From Pseudomonadota bacterium (lineage in GTDB: Bacteria; Pseudomonadota; Alphaproteobacteria; Rhizobiales; Pleomorphomonadaceae), in contig JAEZHI010000040.1 of NCBI GenBank assembly GCA_023436885.1, forward strand, positions 1 through 64,000: a stretch of DNA of 64,000 bases. The letters are read 5' to 3'. Position 1 is the first letter of the stretch; the number at the start of each line of letters is the position of its first letter. Below are positions 9,532 to 19,408 of this stretch, in pieces. A model generated the notes under the pieces. The model saw only the letters and a program-made list of their open reading frames with translations. It made no database searches and was not told where the DNA came from. The position numbers and the translations under genes were made by a program.

Positions 9532-11517
9532 GTGAACCCACTTCTTGGAAAGCTCACCCTCGAGCAAATTCCTTATACCGAGCCGATCATCATGGGCGCC
9601 GTCGGCGGCGCGGCGCTGGGCGCTCTGGCCGTTTTGGCTGCCATCACCTATTTCGGTCGCTGGCGCTGGCTTTGGTCCGAGTATCTGACCTCCGTCGATC
9701 ACAAGAAGATCGGCATCATGTACATCGTCCTAGGCCTGGTCATGCTGCTGCGTGGCTTCAGCGACGCCATCATGATGCGCATCCAGCAGGCGATGAGCCT
9801 CGACCCCAACCCGGGCTACCTGCCGCCGCACCATTACGACCAGGTGTTCTCGGCCCACGGCGTGATCATGATCTTCTTCGTGGCCATGCCGCTGGTCGTC
9901 GGCCTGATGAACATTGCCGTTCCCCTGCAGATCGGCGCGCGCGACGTTGCCTTTCCCTTCCTGAACTCGCTGAGCTTCTGGCTGACCTTCTCGGCCGCCA
10001 TGCTGATCAACGCCTCGCTTGTGTTCGGCGAGTTCGCCAAGACCGGTTGGGCCGCCTATCCGCCGCTCTCCGAGCTGTCCTTCAGTCCCGACGTCGGCGT
10101 GGACTATTACATCTGGGGTCTTCAGATAGGAGGCGTCGGCACATTGCTGACAGGCGTCAATTTCCTGGCGACCATCCTGCGCATGCGGGCGCCCGGCATG
10201 AAGATGATGCGCATGCCGATCTTCGTCTGGACGAGCTTCTGCACCAACGTCCTGATCGTCGCAGCCTTCCCGATCCTCACCGTCACGCTGGCACTGCTCG
10301 GTCTCGATCGCTACATCGGCACCCACTTCTTCACCAATGACGGCGGCGGCGAACAGATGATGTACGTCAATCTGTTCTGGGCCTGGGGTCATCCGGAAGT
10401 CTACATTCTCGTCTTGCCGGCCTTTGGCGTGTTTTCCGAAGTCGTCGCGACCTTCTCGGGCAAGCCGATCTTTGGCTACAAGTCGATGGTCTGGGCGACC
10501 GTTGCTATCACTTTCTTCTCCTTCGTGGTCTGGCTGCACCACTTCTTCACCATGGGCGCCGGCGCCAACGTCAATGCCTTCTTCGGCATCGCGACGATGA
10601 TCATCGCCGTCCCCACCGGCGTGAAGATGTTCAACTGGCTGTTCACGATGTTCCGGGGGCGCGTACGCTTCTCCGTGCCCATGCTCTGGAGCATTGGCTT
10701 CATCATCACCTTTACCATCGGTGGCATGACCGGCGTTCTCCTGGCCATGCCGGGCGCCGACTTCGTGCTGCACAACAGCCTGTTCCTGATCGCCCACTTC
10801 CACAACACCATCATCGGCGGCGTGGTGTTCGGCATGTTCGCCGGCATCAACTACTGGTTCCCGAAGGCGACCGGCATCCGCCTGTCAGAACCGCTGGGCC
10901 GTGCCTCGTTCTGGTGCTGGCTGATCGGCTTCTACGTCGCCTTCATGCCGCTCTACGTGCTGGGCTTCATGGGCATGACGCGCCGGCTCAATCACTACTC
11001 GAATCCGGAATGGCAGCCCTGGCTGATCCTCGCCGCCGTCGGCGTCGCGATCATCGCCGTTGGCATCCTCTGCACCATCCTCCAGATCGCCTACAGCATC
11101 TACAAGCACAAGGAACTGCGCGACACGACCGGCGATCCGTGGGACGGGCGCACCCTGGAATGGGCCACCTCGTCGCCGCCGCCGATCTACAACTTCGCCG
11201 AAACGCCGCGCGTCACCGAGATCGACGCCTTTGCCAACATGAAGGCCAACGGCGGCGGCATGTTCGTGCCCTCGTCACCCTATGAAGACATCCACATGCC
11301 GAGCAACACGGCAGCGGGCTTCCTCATGGGTATCTTCAGCCTTGGCCTCGGCTTCGGTCTTGTCTGGCACATCTGGTGGCTGGTCGGCGTGAGCGCCATC
11401 GCCATGGCGGTCGCGCTGATCGTCCGCCTGTTCGACGAGGACATCGCCTACATCATCCCGGCCGACGAGGTGAAGGCCACCGAAATGCAACGCCTTCAGG
11501 GAGTGGGCCAGTCGTGA
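9532..11517 (+). CDS. cyoB: Cytochrome o ubiquinol oxidase subunit I
   Basis: The 661-residue catalytic subunit, a heme-copper oxidase that reduces oxygen to water and pumps protons. Visible metal-site motifs are WGHPEVYI (CuB His and the cross-linked Tyr) near residue 284, the HH pair near residue 333 and HFHNT near residue 422, which ligates the hemes. The length fits CyoB, with about 15 helices. It starts at GTG with GGAGA 8-9 bases upstream. Its stop overlaps the cyoC start. Confidence 0.97.
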   Translation: MNPLLGKLTLEQIPYTEPIIMGAVGGAALGALAVLAAITYFGRWRWLWSEYLTSVDHKKIGIMYIVLGLVMLLRGFSDAIMMRIQQAMSLDPNPGYLPPHHYDQVFSAHGVIMIFFVAMPLVVGLMNIAVPLQIGARDVAFPFLNSLSFWLTFSAAMLINASLVFGEFAKTGWAAYPPLSELSFSPDVGVDYYIWGLQIGGVGTLLTGVNFLATILRMRAPGMKMMRMPIFVWTSFCTNVLIVAAFPILTVTLALLGLDRYIGTHFFTNDGGGEQMMYVNLFWAWGHPEVYILVLPAFGVFSEVVATFSGKPIFGYKSMVWATVAITFFSFVVWLHHFFTMGAGANVNAFFGIATMIIAVPTGVKMFNWLFTMFRGRVRFSVPMLWSIGFIITFTIGGMTGVLLAMPGADFVLHNSLFLIAHFHNTIIGGVVFGMFAGINYWFPKATGIRLSEPLGRASFWCWLIGFYVAFMPLYVLGFMGMTRRLNHYSNPEWQPWLILAAVGVAIIAVGILCTILQIAYSIYKHKELRDTTGDPWDGRTLEWATSSPPPIYNFAETPRVTEIDAFANMKANGGGMFVPSSPYEDIHMPSNTAAGFLMGIFSLGLGFGLVWHIWWLVGVSAIAMAVALIVRLFDEDIAYIIPADEVKATEMQRLQGVGQS

Positions 11518-12146
11518 CCATCCTAGATCTTCCCGAAGCCCATTCGCTTCACGCCAAGCAGCACCCGGCCGCCTCCACGCACGACCACGAACTGACAGAG
11601 AAGACCGTCTTCGGCTTCTGGCTCTACCTGATGAGCGACGTCGTTCTGTTCGCGACGCTGTTCGCCGTCTTCGCCGTGGTCGGCCGCAGCTATGCCGGCG
11701 GACCGACCGGCAAGGAGCTGTTCGATCTCGGCTACGTGCTGGCGGAAACCGGCGTCCTGCTCCTGAGCTCGGTCACCTTCGGCTTCGTGACGCTGGCCGC
11801 TCAGGACAATCGCAAGCAGGCCACCTTGCGCTGGATGGCCGTGACCTTCGTCGTCGGCGCGGTGTTCATCGTGATGGAGCTCTACGAGTTCAGCCACCTG
11901 ATCGGGGAAGGCGCCGGGCCAAGCCGCAGCGCCTTCCTGTCGGCCTATTTCACACTGGTCGGCACCCACGGCCTGCACGTGTTCACCGGCCTCCTGTGGA
12001 TGATCGTCATGGCCATTCAGCTGGCCCGCGACGGTCTTTCCGCCACCGTCCAGCGTCGCCTCGGCCTGCTTGGCCTGTTCTGGCATTTCCTCGATGTGAT
12101 CTGGATCGTCGTCTTCACCGAAGTCTACCTGATTGGAGTGCTCTGA
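11514..12146 (+). CDS. cyoC: Cytochrome o ubiquinol oxidase subunit III
   Basis: A 210-residue subunit III with five membrane helices (the family core begins [18 protein letters not shown]). It stabilises subunit I of the oxidase. I chose the GTG at 11514, whose GTGA overlaps the cyoB stop by four bases. This gives the usual hydrophilic His-rich N-terminus (about 30 residues) before helix 1. A longer in-frame extension exists but would lie inside cyoB and is not plausible protein. Translational coupling to cyoB is likely. Confidence 0.95.
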   Translation: MTILDLPEAHSLHAKQHPAASTHDHELTEKTVFGFWLYLMSDVVLFATLFAVFAVVGRSYAGGPTGKELFDLGYVLAETGVLLLSSVTFGFVTLAAQDNRKQATLRWMAVTFVVGAVFIVMELYEFSHLIGEGAGPSRSAFLSAYFTLVGTHGLHVFTGLLWMIVMAIQLARDGLSATVQRRLGLLGLFWHFLDVIWIVVFTEVYLIGVL

Positions 12147-12147
12147 C

Positions 12148-12513
12148 ATGGCTGACGAAAAGACCGAGCACCTCCCCGGCGCCGGCGCCACGCTCCACCA
12201 CTACGCCCGCGGCATGTTGCTGTCGGTTATCCTCACCGGCGCTGCCTTCGCTCTGGTGATGACCGGCTTGTTGCCGCGCAACACCACGATCTTCGTGATC
12301 CTGATACTCGCCGCCATGCAGATCTTCGTTCACATCGTCGATTTTCTGCACATCGACAGCTCGCTCGAACAGCGTTGGAACGTCTACGCAGCGCTGTTTG
12401 CCATTCTCATCGTCGGGATTCTCGTCGGCGGCAGCGTCTGGATCATGTTCAGCGCCCACGCGAACATGAACCCCGGCATGCCCGGCATGACCATGACACC
12501 CGAGGCATTCTAG
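12148..12513 (+). CDS. cyoD: Cytochrome o ubiquinol oxidase subunit IV
   Basis: A 121-residue subunit with three membrane helices, the usual CyoD size, assisting CuB binding and assembly. The motif MQIFVHIVDFLHID is characteristic. The ATG at 12148 follows the cyoC stop by one base, with GGAG at 12135-12138. The C-terminus is Met-rich (MNPGMPGMTMT), a feature often found at copper-handling proteins; any function of this tail is conjecture. Confidence 0.94.
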   Translation: MADEKTEHLPGAGATLHHYARGMLLSVILTGAAFALVMTGLLPRNTTIFVILILAAMQIFVHIVDFLHIDSSLEQRWNVYAALFAILIVGILVGGSVWIMFSAHANMNPGMPGMTMTPEAF

Positions 12514-13377
12514 GTGACGACACTCAGCCGCAACCCTTACGTCAGTCTGATCAAGCCCGGCATCGTCGGCGGCAACCTGGTCTCCGTCGCCGGTGGCTTC
12601 CTGCTGGCCGCGCGCGGTCTGGTCGATGTCGGACTGATGGTCGCCACGCTGGTCGGCGTGGCGCTGGTTGTGGCTGGTGGCTGTGTCGTCAACAATGTCA
12701 TCGACCGTGACATCGACGCACGGATGGCCCGCACCGCCGGTCGCCCGATGGTGACCGGCGCCGTCGGCGTGCCCACAGCCATGACCTATGGTGCGGCTCT
12801 CGCCGGCAGCGGCCTGCTGCTGCTGGCCCTCACCGGCGGTCCGCTGGCGGCCACAGTAGCGGCCTTCGGTCTGGTGATCTACGTCGGCCCCTACAGCCTG
12901 TGGTTCAAGCGGCGTTCGCCCGTCAGCGTGCTGGTCGGCAGCCTTGCTGGCGCGACACCGCCGGTGATCGGCTATTGCGCCGTCACCGGACGCCTGGATG
13001 GTGCCGCCATCATCCTCTTCCTGATGTTCGTGCTCTGGCAGATCCCGCATTCGGACGCCATCGCGGTTCTTCGCCAGCGGGACTATGCCGCCGCCGGCGT
13101 ACCGACCTATCCGTTCCGCCATGGCATTGCCGCCACCAGGCAACGGATGCTGGTCTCGATAGGCGCTTTCGGAGCGGCCTCCATAGCCCTGCCCTTTGCC
13201 GGCTTCACCGGCCTAGCCTATCTTTGCACGGCCGTCGCCTGCGGCGGCTACTGGCTGCACGTCGCCGCCACCGGCCCAGCCGCTGGCGATGACCGCCGCT
13301 GGGCGAAGCGCATCTTCTTCGCCTCGCTCGCCTGCCTGCTGGCGCTGTGCCTGCTGATGGCTGTGGATTTCCGATAG
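12514..13377 (+). CDS. cyoE: Protoheme IX farnesyltransferase (heme O synthase)
   Basis: A 287-residue UbiA-superfamily prenyltransferase that makes heme O for the CyoB active site. The aspartate-rich motif NNVIDRDIDARMART near residue 64 binds the prenyl diphosphate through magnesium. A second conserved loop, HSDAIAVLRQRDY, is near residue 179. The GTG start immediately follows the cyoD stop, and GAGG lies nine bases upstream inside cyoD. It completes the five-gene operon. It ends three bases from the convergent LysE gene, with no obvious terminator between them. Confidence 0.95.
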   Translation: MTTLSRNPYVSLIKPGIVGGNLVSVAGGFLLAARGLVDVGLMVATLVGVALVVAGGCVVNNVIDRDIDARMARTAGRPMVTGAVGVPTAMTYGAALAGSGLLLLALTGGPLAATVAAFGLVIYVGPYSLWFKRRSPVSVLVGSLAGATPPVIGYCAVTGRLDGAAIILFLMFVLWQIPHSDAIAVLRQRDYAAAGVPTYPFRHGIAATRQRMLVSIGAFGAASIALPFAGFTGLAYLCTAVACGGYWLHVAATGPAAGDDRRWAKRIFFASLACLLALCLLMAVDFR

Positions 13378-13380
13378 GGC

Positions 13381-14007
13381 CTAGTTCTGCTCTGTGAGGG
13401 CCAGCTTGAGCCCGAGCAGAACGAAGGCGCCGGCAAATAGCCGGCGCGTCATGGCGAGCACCGACGGCCGCGACAGCACCTGATCGCGCACCGTGGCGGC
13501 AGCGACGCCATAGACCACGAACACCCCAAACGTCATCGCCATGAACGCACCGCCGAGCTCGACGAAACGCAGCGTCGGGTGGGCGTCGCCATGTCCGACG
13601 AACTGCGGCAGAAAGGCGAGGAAGAATACCGTGAGCTTGGGATTGAGCAGGTTGAGCAGGATCGCTCGCACTGTAATGTCGAGTGCAGAGGCGTCGCGCC
13701 CGTCAGCCGCCACCGCGAGCGCTCCCGTCTCCTTCAGCGTCATCCAGGCCATATAGAGAAGATAGGCGACACCGGCCACCCTCAGGATCTCGAAAGCCAG
13801 AACGCTTGTCTGCATCATAGCCGAGAGGCCGAGCACGGCAGCGGCGAGATGCGGCAGGATGCCCAGCGTACAGCCGAATGCGGCGATGGATGCCGCACGC
13901 GCACCCCGGCCAAGCCCGGCGCCGAGCGTATAGAGCACTCCGGTTCCGGGTGAAGCGACGACGATCAGCGAAGTGATGAGGAATTCGGGCGACATGAGAG
14001 CAGACAT
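13381..14007 (-). CDS. LysE/RhtB family amino-acid exporter
   Basis: A 208-residue exporter with about six membrane helices. The N-terminal signature SLIVVASPGTGVLYTLGAGLGRG and the length fit LysE/RhtB proteins, which export amino acids or related metabolites. The substrate cannot be read from sequence. The start chosen is the ATG ending at 14007, with GGAG seven bases upstream. The in-frame extension to 14184 runs through the repeat element at 14.1 kb and is not protein. Confidence 0.9.
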   Translation of the reverse strand: MSALMSPEFLITSLIVVASPGTGVLYTLGAGLGRGARAASIAAFGCTLGILPHLAAAVLGLSAMMQTSVLAFEILRVAGVAYLLYMAWMTLKETGALAVAADGRDASALDITVRAILLNLLNPKLTVFFLAFLPQFVGHGDAHPTLRFVELGGAFMAMTFGVFVVYGVAAATVRDQVLSRPSVLAMTRRLFAGAFVLLGLKLALTEQN

Positions 14008-14135
14008 TGGTGGGCTCCAGCAAGTTTCGCCCCACCCTGCTGCTGCCCCGCCGCCGAAGCCACCCGATTTCGGAAACGACCATATCGAGCCGGCTGAACA
14101 GCCCGACCGAGCCGATATCATCCGCCCGCCCTTTT

Positions 14136-14252
14136 CTGCCCGAGATTCCCGCCTGCGCGGGAATGACAGGATTATGGAGGCCACCCAGCGCCTACCGCTC
14201 TGTTCTATTTCTATAAATTTGTCATTCCCGCGCAGGCGGGAACCTCAGGCAG
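14136..14252. repeat. REP-like paired inverted repeat, copy 1
   Basis: The left arm 14136-14168 and right arm 14220-14252 are inverted copies of a 33-base unit with two mismatches, separated by about 51 bases. Each arm contains its own hairpin, TTCCCGCCTGCGCGGGAA. The right arm and the GCCAATATAGGGC ending at 14278 recur at 19.3 kb. Arrangement and size recall REP doublets (REPIN/BIME) moved by RAYT transposases. No transposase is present. Confidence 0.85.
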
Positions 14253-14299
14253 GATGGGGCGCAACGCCAATATAGGGCAGCTCTTCAAAACCCTTCGCC

Positions 14300-14333
14300 C
14301 AAAACGAAACCGGGCGGCCTTTCGACCGCCCGG
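14300..14333 (-). terminator. Rho-independent terminator of the malic enzyme gene
   Basis: On the minus strand CCGGGCGG (14333-14326) pairs with CCGCCCGG (14317-14310) across an eight-base loop and is followed by TTTCGTTTTG. It sits about 28 bases after the stop of the malic enzyme gene. Confidence 0.8.
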
Positions 14334-14360
14334 CTCAATTCACTCAACGATGGTCGCGGT

Positions 14361-16046
14361 TCACACCAGCGACTTGTACTCGGGCACCCACACCTTGGCC
14401 TTGATGGCGGCCTTGATCGCGGCGTCGTCCATCTTCGGCGCAAGGCCTTCGGCCATGGCCTGCTTGGCGACGGCGACGGCGATGTGCGAGGAAACCTCCC
14501 GCATGCGGTCGAGCGTCGGCAGCAGGCGGTCGCCCGCCTTGGTCTTGGCCGGCGACAGCTCGGCGAGAGCACGGGCGGCAGCCAGGAACATGGCATCCGT
14601 CACGCGCTTGGCACCGACGGCCAGCGTGCCCAGGCCGACGCCCGGGAAGATGTAGGAGTTGTTGGTCTGCGCGAAGTGGTAGGTCTTGCCTTCGAAGTCG
14701 AAGGGCAGGAACGGCGAGCCCGTGCCGATGATGGCGCGGCCTTCGGTCCACTTGATGATGTCCGACGGCTGGGCCTCGACGCAGGACGTCGGGTTCGACA
14801 GCGGGAAGACGATCGGACGCTCGGTGTGCTTGCCCATCTCACGGATGATTTCTTCCGTGAACATGCCCGGCTGGCCGGCGACGCCGACGAGAACGGTCGG
14901 CTTGGCGTTCTTGATCACTTCGTAGAGCGAAGCCTTGCCGGCCTCGGCAACGTCCCAGCCGTCGATGATCTTGCTGTCCTGACGGAAGCCGAGCTGGAAG
15001 GTGTCGAGGTTCGGGGTCTTCTCGGTGACGAGGCCATAGCGACCAACGATGAAGAAGCGCTTGCGGGCTTCCTCGTCCGAGAGGCCTTCCGAAACCATGG
15101 CCATGCGGATCAGGTCGGCGATGCCGACGCCGGCCGAACCACCGCCGAGGATGGCGACGCGCTGGTCCTTGAGCGGCTTGCCGGTGATCTGGATGGCCGA
15201 CAGCAGCGTGCCGGTGGCAACCGAAGCGGTGCCCTGGATGTCGTCGTTGAACGTGCAGAGCGCGTCACGATACTTGTCCAAGAGGCGGTTGGCGTTGTTC
15301 TTGTGGAAGTCTTCCCACTGCAGCAGAACGTTCGGCCAGCGCTTCTTCACGGCCTGCACGAACTGATCGATGAAGCTGTCGTATTCCTCGCCCCGAACGC
15401 GCTCATGCTTCCAGCCGAAATAGAGCGGGTCGGCGATGCGCTCGGCATTGTTGGTGCCGGTGTCGAGCGTGATCGGCAGGACGGTGTCGGGGGCGATGCC
15501 GCCGCAGCCGGTGTAGATGGCCAGCTTGCCGATCGGGATACCCATGCCGCCGACGCCCTGGTCGCCCAGGCCGAGGATGCGCTCGCCGTCGGTGACGACG
15601 ATGCACTCGACGTTGTCATAGCGCGGGTTGGCCAGGATCTCGTCCATCTTGGCGCGGTTCGGATAGGAGATGAACAGGCCGCGCGGACGGCGGAAGATGT
15701 GATGATACTGCTGGCAGCCGGCGCCGACGGTCGGCGTATAGATCATCGGCAGCAGTTCATCGAGGTTACGTGTGATCACCGCGAAGTAAAGCGTCTCGTT
15801 GGTGTCCTGCAGATCACGCAGGTAAACGTAACGGTCGAGGTTGGTCGGCAGCGCGCGGATGGTCTCGATCGAGCGAGCGACCTGCGTGTCGAGCGTCTCG
15901 ACGACATCGGCGAAATAACCATTGAGCTTGAACGCGTCGCGCTCGGCCTGCGTGAAGGCCGTGCCCTTGTTCAGCAACGGGTCTTCGATGAGGGCCTGGC
16001 TCGTGGGAATCGCCTTGACGGCGTCCTTGAGGATCACGTCGGTCAT
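14361..16046 (-). CDS. maeA: NAD-dependent malic enzyme
   Basis: A 561-residue malic enzyme of the large single-domain class (E. coli MaeA/SfcA type, not the rhizobial form fused to a phosphotransacetylase). It decarboxylates malate to pyruvate with NAD. Conserved stretches include MIYTPTVGAGCQQYHHIFRR, DGERILGLGDQGVGGMGIP, and the nucleotide-binding ILGGGSAGVGIADLI near residue 299. I chose the ATG ending at 16046, with GGAG six bases upstream. An in-frame ATG at 16058 has its purine run too close. Confidence 0.93.
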   Translation of the reverse strand: MTDVILKDAVKAIPTSQALIEDPLLNKGTAFTQAERDAFKLNGYFADVVETLDTQVARSIETIRALPTNLDRYVYLRDLQDTNETLYFAVITRNLDELLPMIYTPTVGAGCQQYHHIFRRPRGLFISYPNRAKMDEILANPRYDNVECIVVTDGERILGLGDQGVGGMGIPIGKLAIYTGCGGIAPDTVLPITLDTGTNNAERIADPLYFGWKHERVRGEEYDSFIDQFVQAVKKRWPNVLLQWEDFHKNNANRLLDKYRDALCTFNDDIQGTASVATGTLLSAIQITGKPLKDQRVAILGGGSAGVGIADLIRMAMVSEGLSDEEARKRFFIVGRYGLVTEKTPNLDTFQLGFRQDSKIIDGWDVAEAGKASLYEVIKNAKPTVLVGVAGQPGMFTEEIIREMGKHTERPIVFPLSNPTSCVEAQPSDIIKWTEGRAIIGTGSPFLPFDFEGKTYHFAQTNNSYIFPGVGLGTLAVGAKRVTDAMFLAAARALAELSPAKTKAGDRLLPTLDRMREVSSHIAVAVAKQAMAEGLAPKMDDAAIKAAIKAKVWVPEYKSLV

Positions 16047-16263
16047 CTGTTGCTCCATCCTTCTCAGTAGCGAACCGGGCCCCACCATTTTGGCGGAACA
16101 CCCGCAGGCTCAGCGCGGTCGCCTCCCCCGCTTTTCGGGGACTTAGTGCCTCCTTTTTGTCAGAAAATCTTCCGTAAAAACACGACGTGGTCTTTGCCCG
16201 CAGGAGGTTAAACAGTTAAGTCGACGGGTAAACGGCTACTATATCGATATAGTTGGCAATCAT

Positions 16264-16279
16264 TGTCAGAAACGCGACA
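16264..16279 (+). promoter_or_regulatory. NifA upstream activator site
   Basis: TGTCAGAAACGCGACA matches the NifA consensus TGT-N10-ACA exactly. Its centre is about 112 bases upstream of the start predicted from the sigma-54 promoter, within the usual 80-150 base range. The site is for cowN. Confidence 0.8.
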
Positions 16280-16356
16280 TCGATCTGGCGGGTTTTTCCC
16301 AGTCCACGAGGCGTCTTTCTTCAGGGAAACCCCGGATACCGGGGACTCAACACGAC

Positions 16357-16373
16357 TTGGCAAGGTGATTGCA
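16357..16373 (+). promoter_or_regulatory. Sigma-54 (-24/-12) promoter of cowN
   Basis: TTGGCAAGGTGATTGCA matches the RpoN consensus TTGGCAC-N5-TTGCA, with the invariant GG (16359-16360) and GC (16371-16372) exactly 12 bases apart. Predicted transcription start is near 16384, leaving a 30-base leader before the cowN GTG. Confidence 0.85.
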
Positions 16374-16413
16374 CATCAGGAGTACAACTCATCACAATGA
16401 CCGGAGAGAAGCC

Positions 16414-16716
16414 GTGCCCCCGTCCGACCATACCGCCACCGACCGCTACGTCACCTTCCAGGGCATTGACTTCGAGGGGAACATGGAGGCGGTTCTCACC
16501 CATCTCCACCGATATATAGACGATCCGGCCTTCACCAACGCCTTCTGGGAGCGCTTCCGCGAGCGCCTTGCCACGGCTGAAAAAGCGGAGCGTCCGATGG
16601 CCGACCGGCTGCTCCTCATGCACGCCCACGTCTACTACATGGCGGAGCTGTTCGAGGAGAATGATGACGACGAGGCCATCGCCGCCCTGCGAAGGCTGGA
16701 GGAAGAATGCTTCTAA
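16414..16716 (+). CDS. cowN: N2-fixation sustaining protein CowN
   Basis: A 100-residue CowN-family protein, which keeps Mo-nitrogenase working when carbon monoxide is present. Recognised by [14 protein letters not shown] near residue 9, [12 protein letters not shown] near residue 42 and the acidic C-terminus ([20 protein letters not shown]), all in family order. The start is GTG at 16414, with GGAG at 16403-16406. An earlier TTG (16369) would lie upstream of the predicted transcription start. The NifA site and sigma-54 promoter upstream fit expression with nitrogenase. It implies nif genes elsewhere in this genome. Confidence 0.88.
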   Translation: MPPSDHTATDRYVTFQGIDFEGNMEAVLTHLHRYIDDPAFTNAFWERFRERLATAEKAERPMADRLLLMHAHVYYMAELFEENDDDEAIAALRRLEEECF

Positions 16717-16891
16717 TATTCAAGAGCATCTTCAACCTGCCGTCACATCCCATAAGAAGAACAAATGCAATGAAGAATCATTACCTTTGAGCGTCATATA
16801 AAATTCACAGAATTACTTTCTGCGATTCACGCCTCATTAAGCGGATACCGGCTTATTCGTCGCGAAATTCGCCAGAACTGAGGTTAATACG

Positions 16892-19240
16892 ATGCGCTCC
16901 GGTCATAGCATCACCGCGCAACTTTTCATCTTTGCACTGCTGCTGGTCCTGCTCGCCGGGGCCGCCGGTGGTGCCGGCTACTTCGGCCTGATGCGCACCG
17001 GTGCCGCCATCGACACGGTCACGGATGTGTCGACTGCGCTCACCAACATCAACAGCGCAACCGCGGCCATCCAGTCGCTCTACGCTTCCGGCAAGGCCGA
17101 AGATGCGAACACCGCACTTGCCGGCATCGGCGCGGTGGAGCAGGCGACGGCCACCATGCCAACCCTTGCCGGTGTCACAACGGGTCTTGCCGATGCCGTC
17201 CGCGGCCTGTCCAGCGGTTGGCAGGGGATCGATGCCGCCAGTACCGACATTGACCGCGCTTTCGCAGCGCTGTCGGCCGCTGCCGCAAGGCTCGAGTCGC
17301 GCGCCGTCGACGATCTCGGCAAGGCCGACGACGATCTGGCCACGGTGAATGCCGAACTGGACGGCACCCGCGCCCTCGTCTCCGGCCTCACCGACGCCGA
17401 ACTGAGGCTGGTCAGGGGGCGGGCCGCCTTCGAAGCCTATCTTCGCACAGGCGAGTTCTTTCAGCTCACCGCCGGCCAGAATGCCTTCTCCACCGCTACG
17501 CGTCTGATCGAGGATACGCGGGTTCAGAGCGAGGATCCGGCATATGCCGATGCGCTCAAGGCCATCTCGGGGCTGGCGGCCGATCTTTATCAAACCATTG
17601 CCCGCAAGGAAGACAACAGCCAGGCACCGGATATCGCCGGCGAATGGCCGCGCCTGTCACCCCGTCTTGCCGCCATCGATCAGCGCATTGATGCTGTGAA
17701 TGCGGATGCAAGAGCCAGCGCCGACAAGGCTTTCAATCGCGCCTCCGGTCTGTCGATCCGACGGGATAAGGCTGCCTCCTTTGGCGCCAGCGTACGCGAC
17801 TTCCGCACCGCCGCCTACGAGCTGCTGCTCGCCACCGAGGACTATCGGCGCAGCCCTAATGCGAACCAAGGCAAGGCGATCGACAGCGCCCTCGACAAGG
17901 TCAACGCGGCCATCACCGCCCTCGGGGACGACGCAGCGAAGGACGTGGCGGCACCCTTTGCCGACTACCGCAAGGCGACGACCGGCCTTCGCCTTGCCAC
18001 CGAGGCGCTGGGGGCTGCCAAATCCGACGCGACGCGCCTTTCTGCCGCAGCGGCCGCCAGTCTGCATCAGACCGCGGATGACGTGGCGACCCACGCCAAA
18101 TCCGACCGCAACCGCATCAGCCTGATCGTCCTTGCGGTGATCGCCGGCATCGTAGGCGTCGCGGTGGTGGTGACACTCCTGCTCAATCGCCGTATTGCCA
18201 GGCCATTGCGGTCGCTCACCGACGTGATGCATGCCCTCGCCCACGGCAATCTCGATGTCACGGTTCCCGTCCGCAAGGGACATGACGAGATCGCCGCCAT
18301 GGGCGAGGCGCTCCTCGTGTTCCAGGCAAGCGGCCGCGAGCGCGAAGAGCTGCGCCACGCGGCCGAATGCGACCATGCACAGCGGGAAGAGCGCCGGGCA
18401 GCTTTGGAAACCGCCATCGCCAGCTTCGACAGCGCCGCCGCCGGAGTGATCGTCACCGTCGAGGATCTGGCTGGTCAACTCGGGCGCGGCACCGCTGACC
18501 TGTCCGGTGCCGCCTCTTACGCTGCCGAGCTGGCTCAACACACGTCGCACGCCGCGGGCAGCGCCGCCGAAAGCGTCCGCACCATGGCCTCGGCCGCCGG
18601 AGAACTCGCCCGTTCGCAAAGTGTTACGCGCGATCAAGCCAGCGCAGCGGTTACCGTCGCCGGCACGGGAGCAGAACATGCCCGCACCGCCAGCGGCGTC
18701 ATTGCCGGCTTGTCGGAAAGCACCTCGCGCGTCGGTGAAGTGGTCGATCTCATCGGCTCTATCGCCGCCCAGACGAACCTATTGGCCCTCAACGCGACAA
18801 TCGAGGCGGCTCGCGCCGGCGAAATGGGCAAAGGCTTCGCGGTCGTTGCCGGCGAAGTGAAGAGCCTAGCCAACCAGACGACCCGCGCCACGGACGACAT
18901 CCGCACCCTGATCGACGGCATCGGCAATGCCACCCGTTCGGCTGTCGCGTTGATCCGCGATATCGCTGCTTCGATGGCCGAAATCGACACGGCTGCCGGC
19001 GCGCTTTCGGAATCGGTGGTGGGCCAGGGTGACGCAACAGCGGAGATTTCCGGCAGCGCCGCCATGGCGGCGTCGTCTACCGACGACATGGCCGCGGGAA
19101 CCCGGGAACTGGCGGAAGCCGTTGGCCGCACACAGACGGTAGCCGGCGACGTCACCGCCACCGCCGGCACCATCCACACGGAAATCCTCCGCATGCGCGG
19201 CTTGATCGAATCCTTCTCAAGGGACGCCCGTGCGGCATAG
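16892..19240 (+). CDS. Methyl-accepting chemotaxis protein
   Basis: A 782-residue chemoreceptor. Membrane helix 1 is at about 10-30, and a long helical, Ala-rich sensing region without a recognised ligand fold spans about 31-408. Membrane helix 2 is at about 410-432 and HAMP at about 433-485. The cytoplasmic signalling hairpin has its conserved tip ([20 protein letters not shown] onwards) near 614-655. No C-terminal CheR-docking pentapeptide is seen. The ATG has GAGG eight bases upstream. It stands alone, preceded by 175 bases of A/T-rich DNA. The ligand is unknown. Confidence 0.93.
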   Translation: MRSGHSITAQLFIFALLLVLLAGAAGGAGYFGLMRTGAAIDTVTDVSTALTNINSATAAIQSLYASGKAEDANTALAGIGAVEQATATMPTLAGVTTGLADAVRGLSSGWQGIDAASTDIDRAFAALSAAAARLESRAVDDLGKADDDLATVNAELDGTRALVSGLTDAELRLVRGRAAFEAYLRTGEFFQLTAGQNAFSTATRLIEDTRVQSEDPAYADALKAISGLAADLYQTIARKEDNSQAPDIAGEWPRLSPRLAAIDQRIDAVNADARASADKAFNRASGLSIRRDKAASFGASVRDFRTAAYELLLATEDYRRSPNANQGKAIDSALDKVNAAITALGDDAAKDVAAPFADYRKATTGLRLATEALGAAKSDATRLSAAAAASLHQTADDVATHAKSDRNRISLIVLAVIAGIVGVAVVVTLLLNRRIARPLRSLTDVMHALAHGNLDVTVPVRKGHDEIAAMGEALLVFQASGREREELRHAAECDHAQREERRAALETAIASFDSAAAGVIVTVEDLAGQLGRGTADLSGAASYAAELAQHTSHAAGSAAESVRTMASAAGELARSQSVTRDQASAAVTVAGTGAEHARTASGVIAGLSESTSRVGEVVDLIGSIAAQTNLLALNATIEAARAGEMGKGFAVVAGEVKSLANQTTRATDDIRTLIDGIGNATRSAVALIRDIAASMAEIDTAAGALSESVVGQGDATAEISGSAAMAASSTDDMAAGTRELAEAVGRTQTVAGDVTATAGTIHTEILRMRGLIESFSRDARAA

Positions 19241-19249
19241 GCATACGAA

Positions 19250-19398
19250 GCCCTATATGGGCCGCTTGCTTTATTCTGCCCGAGGTCCCCGCCTGCGAGG
19301 CGGATGACAGATTTATATAAAAGAAACATATAGATAGGCTATCACCCCCGCGCAGGCGGGGACCTCAGGCAGAAAGTGACTCTAGGCCAATATAGGGC
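19250..19398. repeat. REP-like paired inverted repeat, copy 2
   Basis: The left arm 19276-19310 and right arm 19338-19372 are related to copy 1 at 14.1 kb. Here GCCCTATAT (19250-19258) and ATATAGGGC (19390-19398) add an outer inverted pair; copy 1 has only the right-hand one. The element lies between the chemoreceptor and the convergent ygiQ gene, ending just inside its 3' flank, and may also act as a transcription barrier. Confidence 0.8.
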
Positions 19399-19408
19399 TG
19401 CGGCCTCT

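Larger units (their letters stand above)
14008..14360. other. Intergenic region between lysE and malic enzyme
   Basis: It holds the lysE 5' region, the paired inverted repeat at 14136-14252 and the malic enzyme terminator at 14300-14333. I see no small gene or RNA beyond these. Confidence 0.6.
16047..16413. other. Divergent regulatory region, malic enzyme / cowN
   Basis: The left part (to about 16200) should carry the malic enzyme promoter and contains a small CCCCCG/CGGGG hairpin near 16126-16141. The right part carries the NifA site and sigma-54 promoter of cowN. No coding gene is seen. Confidence 0.6.

Noticed and set aside
14008..14184. N-terminal extension of LysE (MASIILSFPRRRES...)
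   Set aside because: It is translated repeat DNA; a good ribosome binding site exists for the ATG at 14007.
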